Part shown: one piece after another, positions 34,936 through 45,638 of the stretch
How the letters are laid out: each line of letters starts with the position of its first letter
How positions within the stretch are numbered: the stretch's first letter is position 1
Origin: Tetradesmus obliquus
Lineage: Eukaryota; Chlorophyta; Chlorophyceae; Sphaeropleales; Scenedesmaceae
Assembly: GCA_030272155.1 (NCBI GenBank)
Contig: CP126199.1
Location: 5,754,501 to 5,818,500, forward strand
Length of the DNA: 64,000 nucleotides
Direction of reading: 5' to 3'
Made by a program: the position numbers and the translations under genes
Notes under the pieces: model-generated
Told to the model about the DNA's origin: nothing
What the model saw: the letters and a program-made list of their open reading frames with translations, nothing else
Databases searched by the model: none

Positions 34936-36622
34936 ATGTACTGGAAGTTAGGTGTACTGCGGCAGTACCTGCCGCTGGCGTTCCTGGTGGCATTCATTCT
35001 AGCCATGGCCTGGCCCCTGCCAGGGCAGTGTACACAGGCAGGCCGTGCTGGCGCCCGCAGTAATGGGCGTGCACATCGTGACGTTTGTGAACATCTGCAC
35101 GGTCTTCTTCATCTCCGGGCTCACGCTGCGCACGCAGGAGCTGTGGCAGGCCTTCAGCCGCACAGCAGCAACAGATGAGCGCACGCAGCACTCAACAGCA
35201 GGCAGCACCGGCGCACGCTGTCTTGCTGCTGCACCATTCAGACTGTGCAGTTGCAGTGTTGAACAGCTGTCTTGTCGGCTTTGCCGTACAAGCTCATCGA
35301 ACACTCATGCATGCACGTTTGTGTAGTACACCCGCCTACCCACAATCCCAAACGTCCGCAACGCACATTGCACCCCACTGAGCATTCTGCCCATGCTATT
35401 GTACTGGCTGCAATCCCCTGTGATACATTGTGCTGGCCAGGCACTGTGTTTGGCATGCTGTCCATCATTGGCATCACGCCCCTGCTGGGCTTTGCGGTGC
35501 GGCTGCTGCCGCTGGCGCCACCCGAGTACGTGGCTGGGCTGACCATCTTCACGCTGGTGCCCACCACCCTGGGAGTGTGCGTGTCACTCGCACAGTCGGC
35601 CAAGGTTGGGCAGTTGTGCTGTTGCGCGTGCTTGCTTTAGCAGCATGCAATGGCGCATGCACCGTCTGGGTAGCTGGTGTAGCATATGGTCAACATGTGT
35701 GTAGCTTCCAGGCAATGTGTCGCCGGCAGCCTTTGGAGGCACTAGAACTTGTGACAAACCACCATTTCAGGCACTTGCAGCATTCTGTGTCACGGACGAG
35801 GCTTGCTGTTGGTGATCACACCACTCACCATCAGTGTCTCTGTTACCCTGCTTGCACCTGCACAACTGCTGCTGTCTCGTGTGCAGGGCAATGTGGGTCT
35901 GGCCATTTTCCTGACTGTGGCCAGCAATGTGGTGGGAGTCATCTCATCTTTGTGCCGGTGTGGCTCAAGGTCATGCTGGCAGCAGGCACCTCAGGGGTGG
36001 CCAGCCTCAACATCAACATCGCAGACATCTTCGTGAAGCTGCTGCTGTCAAATTTGGTGCCTACTGTTCTGGGCAAGCTGCTGAGGGATTCCTGCAAGCC
36101 TGTGGGGGCGTGGGTGGGCCGAATCGCGTGCTGCTGTCGCTGGTCAACAACAGCAGCCTGGCCTTCATCATCTGGCAGACGCTGAGCAGCGCGCGAGAGT
36201 ACATCGTGAACAGCAGCTTCGGCGCGATGCTGCTGGTGTTTGTCTCTGCGCTGCTCATCCACGTGATTTATCTAGTGTTCAACGCGGTTGCTGTCAAGCT
36301 GCTGCGCGTGCCTGTGCCTGAGGCCATCTCCACCATCATCATGGCCAGCCAAAAAAGTGCCCCTGTGGCTGTGACTGCCATCGCCTACATCACGACGGAT
36401 CCTGTGGCGCAGGGCTTGTTAGCAGTGCCGGCTGTGACCGGGCAGCTGCTGCAGATCTTCATCGGGCAGCCGCTGGCGCACTTCATGGAGGGCAAAGCTG
36501 TGGCGTGGCAGCAGGCGCAGACCAAGCTGCAGCTGCCGGTGGTGGCGCCGGGCGATGAGCTGGTGGTAAATGCTGGGGTGCAGGGTGAGGCGCAGCTCAA
36601 GGACAGCAGCGTGCCGCAGTGA
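34936..36622 (+). pseudogene. BASS4/SLC10A7-type sodium:metabolite symporter, frame-disrupted
   Basis: Bile acid:sodium symporter superfamily; the plant BASS4 branch sits in the plastid envelope. Recognisable segments are LPLAFLVAFILAMAWPLPG, FFISGLTLRTQELWQAF, GLTIFTLVPTTLGVCVSLAQ, GNVGLAIFLTVASNVVGV, FGAMLLVFVSALLIHVIYLV and MASQKSAPVAVTAIAY, ending at a stop at 36620-36622. Exons run about 34936-35201, 35441-35604 and 35887-36622. Frame breaks occur near 35027-35040 (shift of one), near 35940-35950 and near 36118-36122, the last two looking like single-base losses inside conserved exons. No GT donor exists where the first exon should end; only GC donors (35202 or 35160) keep phase. No transit-peptide exon was found. 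Other genes here show no such breaks, so I favour a decayed gene over poor sequence. Confidence 0.65.
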
Positions 36623-36995
36623 TGCGGCTGCGCCAATTTTGGTGTTAGGGGGGATTCATCGAGAGGCAGGGGTGAGTGGCAGCTACGGCTGCTGCTGCTA
36701 TGGCGATAATGGCTACAGCTGCTGCTATGGCTGTGATGGCTGCTGCTGGCGGTGTCGGGGGAGGGTGGGCTGGTGGTGGATGCGGGGCGGGGGGTGCAGG
36801 GTGAGGCGCAGCTGCAGGCCGCAGTGATTCAGCTCTGTCACTGTTGGTTTTTTGGGGTTTCATCCAGAAGAATGCCTGGGAGTGTCGTGGGAGGGTGAGC
36901 TGGTTGTGGAGGCAAGGCAGGGTGGGCAGCTCAAAGATAGCAGCGTGCCGCAGTGATGCAGCTGCGCCAATTTTGATTTTTGGGGTTTTCTCTTA
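36546..36995 (+). repeat. Three copies of the BASS4 gene's 3' end
   Basis: The last 25 codons plus about 60 bases of 3' flank (36546-36650) recur in diverged form at about 36766-36860 and 36890-36995. The third copy still reads GELVVEARQGGQLKDSSVPQ then a stop, against GVQGEAQLKDSSVPQ at the true end, and keeps the CTGCGCCAATTTT flank. Confidence 0.7.
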
Positions 36996-38557
36996 ATGGC
37001 TGGGATTGAGTAGCGTCTGCGTCTGCTGCTGCTATAGTGGCGATCGCCGCCGCTGCCGCTGCTATGGTGGAGACGGCTGAGTCAGTACAGCATCAAGATA
37101 CCCACTGCTGACAGTGTTTGTCTGGTGGTTTACTAATATTCCATTGGTGTGGACTGGATGCAAGCCCGCCTGGGCCCAAATACCTGTACAAAATGCCTGT
37201 TGTGGGCTCCTGATCTATTAAAACCTCCAGGTCATGCAAGTGCGTCTGATGCCATGCTCAGTGAGCAGGCAACCCCTTTACACAATGAACTCTCCACAAG
37301 AGAACTTTGGCGGTGCTGTTGTATGGTTCATTTTTCAAGATGTTCAGTTTACGGTGTCAGACCTGTGGTTGTTCTACAGTGCTTACTGAGGCACACCGTG
37401 CACTTAGATGGTGCCAGGGCCCATACATAAGTGCAATCTCTCCAAGAGTTGTAATCCTGATAAGTTGTAGTGTACCAACTGGATATCCAATTGATGACCC
37501 ACCCCAAAAGTACTCGCAGGCTCATGCCAGAGCCACAACTGTTAAATGAATCATTCATGTAATGCGCCCGGGGCGCTTCTTGAGCGACTACGGATAAGCC
37601 ATCACAGCCACGTCCCAATTAAGACCCTAGCTGGTCTCAACCCCGCTCTTGATGATGAACTTCCCTGCATCAACCAGCTGATGTCTTGCTGCAGTCCCTC
37701 TATCAGAACCCAGTGAACACACAGCCCAGAACCAAGACAGCGCAGCACCAGCTCACTGTCAACACTACTAACGGATAAGCTCTAAACCACAACGCCATGG
37801 AGCCGCCGACAAACCCAGCCAGCCAAACACACATCCACGCTGCAGGCTCTGCCGTTGCGACACCTCTCAGAGCACGTCAAGCAGCCCTGCACGGCGCAGG
37901 ACTGCTGACCAGAACAGACCATGCCACCCTGCGTGAGAGTGTGCAGACCGCAACTGCTAAGTCAAGCTGAACCTCACACCACCCCTTGCTGTGGTACCAC
38001 GGCTGCACAGCATGCGTCATCATGCCATCAGTCCAAATTTAAGCCAAGCACAGCTGCTGCCGCTGCTGCGGTGTCATACCGCCCAACCTCTGCTCCTTAC
38101 ACACAGATGATCGACAGCAGGAGCTATTTGAGGCATGCGATGCGCGAGAGCCTCAAGGCACGCCGCGACACTGCTCACACGTGCATGATGCCCAGAACAG
38201 CCTCATGCCCCTGCCGCCCACACGGCATGCCATGCGCCAGCTCCCCGGTCAAGCAGGCGTGCTGTACTGCAGTGTGGTGCAGCCCTGCCTGCCCACTGCT
38301 GTACTGCCCCCCGCAATAGCCAACTGCCACATGCTGTTTGTTGCTTTGCTGGCTGCGGCTACTGCACGCCTGCCCAGCGGGCCATGTCGATGAAATTCTC
38401 CCCACCTGCGGGCAGCAGCAGCCACAGCGGCAAGCAAACACACATGCAGCTTCAGCACATACATGTCACCAAACGCTGCTGCGGATGCTGCTGCTGTGTA
38501 TCTCTATCCTGCTATCTTGCAGCTGAGTCCCGCGTCTCGCGCAGCCGGTACACAATC
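36996..38557. other. Intergenic region downstream of the BASS4 relic and of the RETICULATA-related gene
   Basis: Convergent 3' flanks. A plus-strand TGTAA lies near 37451 and a minus-strand TGTAA near 38097. No reading frame here shows conserved-looking protein sequence. Confidence 0.4.
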
Positions 38558-40804
38558 TCATGCACAGCAACAAGTGAGCAGCATGGCGGCTGCCATGCGT
38601 TCATGCTGAGCCAACCACCAGAGTGCTGCAAGCAGGCAGCAGCTAGGAGCCGCACGCAGCAGCACGCAGCAGAGCTGCTGCTTGCGCGTCTGCTGCTGCC
38701 GGCGTGTCTGCTGCTACCCCCACAACTGCTGCTGCTGCTGCTGCCGCTCACCGATGACGTTGTTCACGAAGCGGATGGCCACGGTGGTGGCGTACGCGAC
38801 AGCGGGCACGCGCGCTGCGATGGTCATATCCACGGCACGCTCCAGGCCAAACACCGCCTGAGGGAAAGCAGGATGAATGTGAAAAAAGGCGGGACAGGCA
38901 GATTGCAGCAGCAGGGCAGGAAGAGCAGCATGATGCGAGGCACAGACGAGCACGCACAGCAAAGTATATGCTGTTGTCGCACATGGTGTGAAGAGAAGTA
39001 CAGCACAGCATGGAGGGATGACGGGTGCTGTGCTGTGCTGGTACAAACTAGCTTGGCAGCACATCCAACCTACAATTGCGTACAGCAGTATAGGCCCTGC
39101 GACCTGGCGCCGCTCTAACCGCCTGCCCCTGCCGGCGCACCTGGTAGCGCAGGTTGCTGGACACGCCCATGAACAGGCCCCACACCAGCGCCGTCTTGAA
39201 CAGCGGCGGCACCGCCACATCATTCTCGCTCTCGCCGTGGATCTTACGCCTGCACAGGGAGAAGGAGGGGGTGGGTGGGTGGGTTGGGGGGGGGGGGGGA
39301 GAGGAGGAGGCGTAAGCAGGTGGGGAGGAGGAGAGGCGAGCTCACCACAGCACAGCCCAGCAGGCAGAAGGTGAAAGGGAATGCCGCATTCTGAGCTGCT
39401 GTGCTTGCACAAGTTGTAGCGGGGTTATCAATGACAGTCAACAGCTGCAGTTCCAGTCTTGCAACACGCGCAATGTGAACGCTCCAGCTACTGCTGCTGC
39501 TGCTGGCCACAGCATGCTGGCCACTCACTTGAGCAGCATGAGGCTGTTGGCCAGGCCCTGCCCGATGAAGCCGCAGGTGATGCCAGCCAGGCTGTACTCC
39601 AGGAACTTCACACCCAGGCACGCAAAGCGGCTGCCAACGCTGTACTGCTTCACACCTGGCCAGAAGCAAGGGGGCAAGGAGCACAGCAGCAGGCAGGGCG
39701 GCAACGGAGCAGGGTTGGTGACCAAGGTGATGCAGCAGGCACGTGCACAGAGTTGGCAACAAGGCAGCGCACGCGCTGCTTTATGAAGCAGTGCTGTCTC
39801 CTGCAATTACAACATCAAAAGCAGCTGACACATGGCATCTGGCGGCCTTGCCCTGCTGGCCCTGCTTCCACTGCTGCTTCCGTGCGCTACCAGCCTAACT
39901 CACCCTTCACGCTGGCCTCCAGTGCTGCGGAGGGGATGCCTGCCAGCCAGCGCTGCAGTGCGCTCTGGCCCAGCGCTGCCGCCTTGCCGCCCAGCACTGC
40001 ACGCGGCGCCATCAGCGACACCAGCACCACATCCAACACGCAGCCTGCGGGAGGCAAAGAGGTGGTGGGAGGTGGGGGCAGGGGTAGGGGCAGAGGCGGA
40101 GTGGCAGCGGCACGGTGAGCGGCCAGGGATAGGCGGGTGGGGCGTAGGAAAGGCTGCAACAACAGGCCGGAGACGTGTGCGGCAGCAATTCATCTTCCAG
40201 CTGCGAAAGCAAGCGGGTTTACTTTGCCGTCGCTGCCACTGAATACAGGCAGACTCTGCAGGCACTTGCCCCTGCCGCCCTTGCCTGCCCAGCGCATTGC
40301 TGCACTGCCGCCACTCACCCACGAGCAGGTCGCTCAGGTAGAACTCAAACTCCGCCCAGAACTCATCACCGCGCTTGCGCACCTCCGCCACGGTGGCACA
40401 GCCTGCACACAGGCAGCACAGCAGCAGGCAGGTGGCTGGATGCTTCGCGGCTGGGATCCCATGTTGCGGTTGACAGGGTTGCTACCCAGGCACAAGCCAG
40501 CGGGGCCTCACGTGAAACTGCTGCTGCTGCTGCTGCTGTTGCTGCTGCTGCCGCGCTAGCCTAGCGCTAGCCTTCAAGCGCTTGCTAACCAACCAACATG
40601 GATGCTTCGTAACCACTGCATAACCGCCATCTCACCCAACCAGCTGCGGTGTGACCGTCATTTCACCCAGCCAGCCCACCTGAGTCGATGAGCACCTCTA
40701 TGACCACCTTGAACAGGAACTTGTCGTCAGCGATCATGCGGTCACGCACCCAGGGGAAGCGCTGCACCAGGCTGCCAGAGAATGCCAGTGACTGGCGACA
40801 GGCC

Positions 40805-40854
<50 letters not shown>

Positions 40855-42096
40855 CAGTGAGGTTACACGCACAGCAAGGTAGGCAGGTGGGCCAGGAGCT
40901 GCAAGGGGTGGCTGCTGCCGCACGTGAGTGTAAGGCACGCAGCAGCCAGCACAGCAGCTGCAAGAGGAGCATGAGGCAGCAGCACAGCGCAGCAAGCATA
41001 AACAGGCAGGCAGCCGACCCCTCACGCTTGCTGCCTGTGCTGCTGCTGGCTGCTGCTGCTGCTGGCTGCTGCTGCTGCTGGCTGCTGCTGCTGCTGGCTG
41101 CTGCTGCCGCCTCACCTGCAGGCTGATGTACTTGGAGAGTGCTGTGCTGCGGATGCCGAAGCTCTTGGCTGTCTGCACCATGTCCGCAGGCAGCTGCACC
41201 TTGGCTGCCGCTGCAGCCGCCTCGGCCTGGCAGCAGGAACACAGGAGCGGGCAAGCAGCAAAACAGGCAGCAAGTGGTAGGCTAGGCTGGGTTTGTGATT
41301 GTCACTGTTTCGAGTAACAGAGGGCACTTGCTGCTACCTGGGTGTGACTGCAGTGACCACGTGTACGGCGCAGCAGACAGTGGAATGTAGCTTAGCGCGG
41401 TGCCAGCAACGTCCTCTTAGCTGAGACCCACAACAACTGAGCCTGCTGTTGGTGCTGCTGCCAGTGTTGCTGCTGTTGCTGCAGCTGGAGGTGCTGCTGG
41501 TGCCGCTGAGCAAGTGAAGCCGCAGAGCGAGTGTGGCCGCTGCCTCTGCTCACCTGCTGCAGGTCCAGCAGCTCGTCCTCATCATCATTGTTGTCATCAC
41601 CACCACCACCACCGCCCCCGCCACCACCACCGCCAGAGCTGCCACTTCCAGAACTGCCTCCTCCTCCTGCTGCTGCTTCGGGTGTGCTGTGCAACCTCCA
41701 CTGCTGCTGCTGCAGGGGTTGCTGCTGCAAGCTGTTTGGCTGCGGTGCCAGTGGCAGGCGCGGCAGTGGCTGGCTGGGGGCGTCTGCTTCCGAGCTGCTG
41801 CTTGAAGGCTGATCTGCTGATGCTCTGCACGTGACGCGAAGTGCCAGCTGCAGGCACAATGACGGGGGTTAGGACTAGGGCCAGGCCAGGTAGGGCTTCT
41901 GCTGCTGTTGCTGACACAGCTGTGCCAGCTGCACGACAGTATGCTACGCAGATCATTCCTCACAAGAACAATATGGCCGACACCAAGAACGTACCTGCTG
42001 GCGTGCTGCGATCGGCCGCACTGAGCACCTGAGGGGCCTTGCTGGCAGCTGTGCGCCAGCACAGCCAGATTGCTGCAGCCTGCCTTGCAGACGCAT
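38558..42096 (-). CDS. RETICULATA-related (DUF3411) chloroplast membrane protein
   Basis: RETICULATA-related proteins sit in the plastid envelope and affect leaf-mesophyll development and possibly metabolite supply; the exact activity is unknown. Ten exons: 42096-41995, 41847-41554, 41226-41116, 40791-40680, 40402-40319, 40044-39904, 39655-39529, 39249-39141, 38857-38752 and 38625-38558, in phase, 417 aa. Exon 1 (MRLQGRLQQSGCAGAQLPAR) looks like a transit peptide, followed by a Ser/Gln/Gly-rich, acidic linker (DDNNDDEDELLDLQQ). The DUF3411 region shows FPWVRDRMIADDKFLFKVVI, RKRGDEFWAEFEFYLSDLLV, CVLDVVLVSLMAPRAVLGG, CGFIGQGLANSLMLLKRKI, FKTALVWGLFMGVSSNLRYQ and ATTVAIRFVNNVIG. The last exon (ALWWLAQHERM) fits the FVVLAR-type end of plant members. 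It is the least certain, because an alternative acceptor gives a different short tail. Confidence 0.93.
40803..40852 (-). repeat. CAG/CTG microsatellite in an intron of the RETICULATA-related gene
   Basis: About 16 pure CAG triplets on the plus strand, just upstream of the acceptor at 40792 on the gene's strand, where they read as a CTG-rich tract. Confidence 0.9.
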
Positions 42097-43139
42097 CTTT
42101 AATGAAGGTTTAAGCTGAGCAAATGCTGGTTTCGTGCAACAAATTGACTTGTCGCAGTTCGACCTGGGTCAACCCGACCCAAGAAGTGTTGCTGAGCCGA
42201 CAACAACTCCTTTTGGGTACCTTTTGTTGGTCCGATGGAAGCGACACGGCGTGCTCTGTTGCCGGCTGACGTCTGCGAGGTGCAAGTATCGCAGCAAGCA
42301 CGTGATGGGTGCCAACTCTACTGTTCGCTCAAGCTCTCGACCAACTATTCTCGGAAGCGTGGAAATACACGTATTGTTACACATCAGCCCAACCGCCCTC
42401 TCCGATCGCGGCGCCGGAAGTGAGTGAGAGAAGCTGCTCCAAGAGAGCTCCCTCAAATCCTCTCTTTCCTAGGGATTCACCACTCCACAGCACAACCCCA
42501 CTCATCAAACACGCCAAACTTCAATTCTTCTGTAGCTGCAGACGAGCACAAACCACTGCATCGTTATGTGTGCTAGGCGGTACACAATTGAGGTACCGCT
42601 GAACACCAGCACACCAGGGTGGTCCCAAGTAGAGCTGCTACACAACCAGCTTGCAGCTGTGGGGAATCCATGTAATCATGGTGGCCACTGGTCGTGAAAT
42701 GAACATGCAGGTGCTGGGATCAAAGAGCAAATCCTGACAACCCGCCTGGTGTGACGCAAACTTGCATCTAACCCTGAATGCATGCGCCGTGATCTGGCAC
42801 TGCAGACACCAGACGCCAGGCTGCTGTCGGGTGTGCACTGTGTCTTTTGAACAGTGCTGCCTCTGTGCAGTGCAGGGTGCACCAGTACATTGCACAGGGT
42901 ACCCACGTTCAACCACACTACAGCACAACCACAAGCAGCTGCAACTGCCTGTTTGAGTCTGCTGGACGCCTGCACCAGCCACCATGCAGGCGGGTGCCTG
43001 ACTGTCACGATGTCAACAGCAGTAGCTACTGTGACGCACGCTCTGCAAAGCTGGCTGCACACTTGGCTGTGTTGCAGCTGCAGCCCCCACCACTGGCTCG
43101 CCACACCTCTGCCTGCCAGCGCCATGCCCCACCCGCGCC
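42097..43139 (-). other. Intergenic region between the RETICULATA-related gene and SAP18
   Basis: Same-strand spacer of 1.0 kb: 3' flank of SAP18 and 5' flank of the RETICULATA-related gene. The part at 42100-42600 is visibly less GC-rich than its surroundings, as expected of a promoter. A minus-strand TGTAA lies near 42373. No gene is supported. Confidence 0.4.
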
Positions 43140-44821
43140 TCACAGTATGGCCACGTCCAGGAAGTCGCCTGTCTGGAACTGCAGCTGCTGCAGCGACTTG
43201 TCGTCATCGGGCGTGCTGCCGCGGCGTGCGTCGCTCCACACCTCCCCCACCTGCTTCATCACGCTCACGCCGCGCCGGTCCGGGTACACAAACGCAAACG
43301 ACAGCCGCACGTTGCTGCAAAGGATCCGTGAACAGGCAGCGGCAGCACCATGCGTCAGCAGCGTACTTCAGCCATACACGCACCAGCTGGCAGCATCGCT
43401 GTAGGCATGTTGCCTGCTGCTTGAGCAATGACTGCAGGATGCCAGCACGCTGGTACCTGCTGGTCCCAGCGTCCCCTCTTGCCAGCTGAACACACGCATG
43501 TGCTGCCACAGTAAAGACATGTGCACACTACATAAGCCCACTGGCTGCGCCTTCCGCAGAAGCACCCCCCACACTGGCCATGCTGCATGGCACATGAGCA
43601 AATATATTAATCGCACAGCCATGTCTGGTCCAAACCTGGTATAGCGACCCCGTCCTCCTGCTGCTGCGCACACCCGCGTCAACCCAACCCCAACGCCCCC
43701 CTGTGCCGCACTCACTTGCGCCGCGCGTCGGGGCGCACCTCCCGCACCAGCTCCGCCAGCTCCCGCAGCGTGGCGTCAGGCCAGGTGTACACAGCCACCT
43801 CCCCGGGGGGCTCCGCGCCACGCTTGGCGTATGCCTCCAGCCTGGCGGCAGGGGCAGCAGCAGCAGCATTTGAGTGGCGGCAGGCAGGGGATCAGGCAGC
43901 ATGGCAGCTGTGTGCTGCTGCCAGTGAGCGATGGGCGCTGCAGGCAACAGCTTGGTGCAGAGAGGAGCAGGTTGAGGGGCACACCTCACGCTCTACGCAG
44001 TTGCGCTGCAAGCTGCACTACTGCTGATAACTGTCGCTGCTACATGCCCGTCTGCTGTCCTGAGCTATGCAGCTCATGCCTCGTCTGTGCGCACCTGTTG
44101 TGCCTCGTCTGTGCGCACCTGTTGTGCCTCGTCTGTGCGCACCTGTTGTGCCTCGTCTGTGCGCACCTGTTGTGCCTCGTCTGTGCGCACCTGTTGTGCC
44201 TCGTCTGTGCGCACCTGTTGTGCCTCGTCTGTGCGCACCTGTTGTGCCTCGTCTGTGCGCACCTGTTGTGCCTTGTCTGTGCGCACCTGTTGTGCCTCGT
44301 CTGTGCGCACCTGTTGTGTCCGCCCAGCTTGGGGAACACCCTCAGCAGGAGAGGGCACGTCTTCTCCCGATCCACTGGAATGGTGGGCGGTAGCTGCGGC
44401 TGCGGGGGGCCTGCAGGAGATGACAGCAGCGGCAGCAGCAGGTTGCGCACCAACTGCAGCCCACCTGCGACCTGCCATGCTACAACGCCACAGGTTTTTC
44501 TTGCGCACCAGCCAGCCATGAACATCCTCCCATGAGTTCTCCCTCGTGTCCTGGATCCAGCTTGCTATGACATACTGTGCTGCATACTATTTGGCGGCAT
44601 GCAACCTGAGTGCGGGGTGCCATCCTGTTCAGCGCAGCGGCTCGCATTGCTGGCTCACCCATTGGTGGGCCCATGAAAGGGCCTCCTCTGTTGCCGTATG
44701 GCCCAGGCGGCCCATACCCTCCACGAGGCCCGGGAGGTCCCCCATAAGGCCCGCCCCTGGGCCCCCCATAGCCGCGCTGCCGCTCATGGTAGTAGTCAGG
44801 CCCAGGCCCTGGCCCACGCAT
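43140..44821 (-). CDS. SAP18: SAP18, subunit of the Sin3 deacetylase and ASAP splicing complexes
   Basis: SAP18 bridges Sin3-type histone deacetylase complexes and is also part of the ASAP/PSAP complex on spliced mRNA; nuclear. Four exons: 44821-44659, 44410-44311, 43841-43716 and 43314-43140, giving 187 aa. The first 54 residues are Gly/Pro/Arg-rich (RGYGGPRGGPYGGPPGPRGG), a tail known in plant and algal members. The ubiquitin-like core starts with PVDREKTCPLLLRVFPKLGG. It continues with LEAYAKRGAEPPGEVAVYTW, DATLRELAELVREVRPDARR and NVRLSFAFVYPDRRGVSV, and ends PDDDKSLQQLQFQTGDFLDV plus AIL. All phases close. Exon 2 ends at the first of ten repeated donors (see the 24-bp array). Confidence 0.95.
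44077..44316 (-). repeat. 24-bp minisatellite, 10 copies, each carrying the donor of SAP18 exon 2
   Basis: The unit (plus strand) begins TGCCTCGTCTGTGCGCACCT and ends GTTG; one copy has a C-to-T change near 44274. Read on the minus strand each unit contains AACAG|GTGCGC, the donor used at 44311/44310, so ten equivalent donors lie 24 bp apart. The array is stop-free in the SAP18 frame, and each unit would add eight residues (CAQTRHNR). Confidence 0.95.
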
Positions 44822-45426
44822 GGCTGCTGCTCCTCAGTGTTTTGTTAAAGTTGCTTGCTTAATTGCTGTTGGTGGCTGACTACAGGAAATACCAGAGTAG
44901 CAGTGCTGCAGTGTTACACACAGCAGCAGTAGCTGCTGCTCTACCTGGCCAGGAGCGCTCAGGCACGTATCTCGCCGCAAAAACAGAATCAGTCACAATG
45001 TCAGTACGAAAAAGCACTTGTAGCTTGGAGATCAGAACAGACGACGCAGCGATTCGGGCCTGAACGCGTGTTCTGATAAATGAACAATGCGGTGCGATCG
45101 AAGGGGTTGCTTAGGCGAAAAAGGTTGAAAAGCACCATGTACTATAATGTTCAATCTCTTGCTATTCGCCAGAAAACCGTCAGCACACTGGCCACGGGTG
45201 ACCTGAACCAAGGTCTGGTCTGTCAGTGACAGCTCAAGGTAGCAGATGTTGACTGTCCTCAGGTGCACGGCCGAGCGTGCATGCAAAAGCTGCTGAATTC
45301 ACAGGGCATTGTTTGCTGGTCTTGGGGCCGTTGCAAACTGTGGTCTGCTGCTGACATTTCATGTGGAAGTCTGTGTTTTCAGGCACTGTCTTCTGTGAAT
45401 TCTTGTGCGCAGTATGAATTTTGCAG
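44822..45426. other. Divergent intergenic region between SAP18 and the exonuclease-like gene
   Basis: Shared upstream region of SAP18 (minus) and the exonuclease-like gene (plus). The first exon of the latter is probably here but cannot be fixed. No other feature seen. Confidence 0.4.
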
Positions 45427-45584
45427 GCCACCCCTGTTACTAGCCACTTTCGGGATGCTGGATCTGTAGCATCAGCAGAAACAGCAGCTAGTGAAGCTGT
45501 ACGTGTGCTGCAGCGCTCGCAGAGGCAGCACCAGGAGATGAAACAGCTTGCGCAGCAGCGCTACCTGCCGCAGGTGCAGCATAC

Positions 45585-45638
<54 letters not shown>

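Noticed and set aside
35026-35037. A 10-bp intron (GTGTACACAG) that would restore the BASS4 frame
   Set aside because: It satisfies GT-AG and phase, but is far shorter than any intron known to be spliced, and two further breaks in the same gene cannot be explained this way.
38512-38751. Alternative C-terminus of the RETICULATA-related protein (AVHEIVYRLRETRDSAAR)
   Set aside because: It reads well, but no acceptor gives it the right phase after 38752; the acceptor at 38626 does, and yields a tail resembling plant members.
44040-44525. A separate repetitive protein encoded across the SAP18 array
   Set aside because: The frame is SAP18 exon 2 reading through its own repeated donor into the intron; the other frames and strand are shadows of the repeat.
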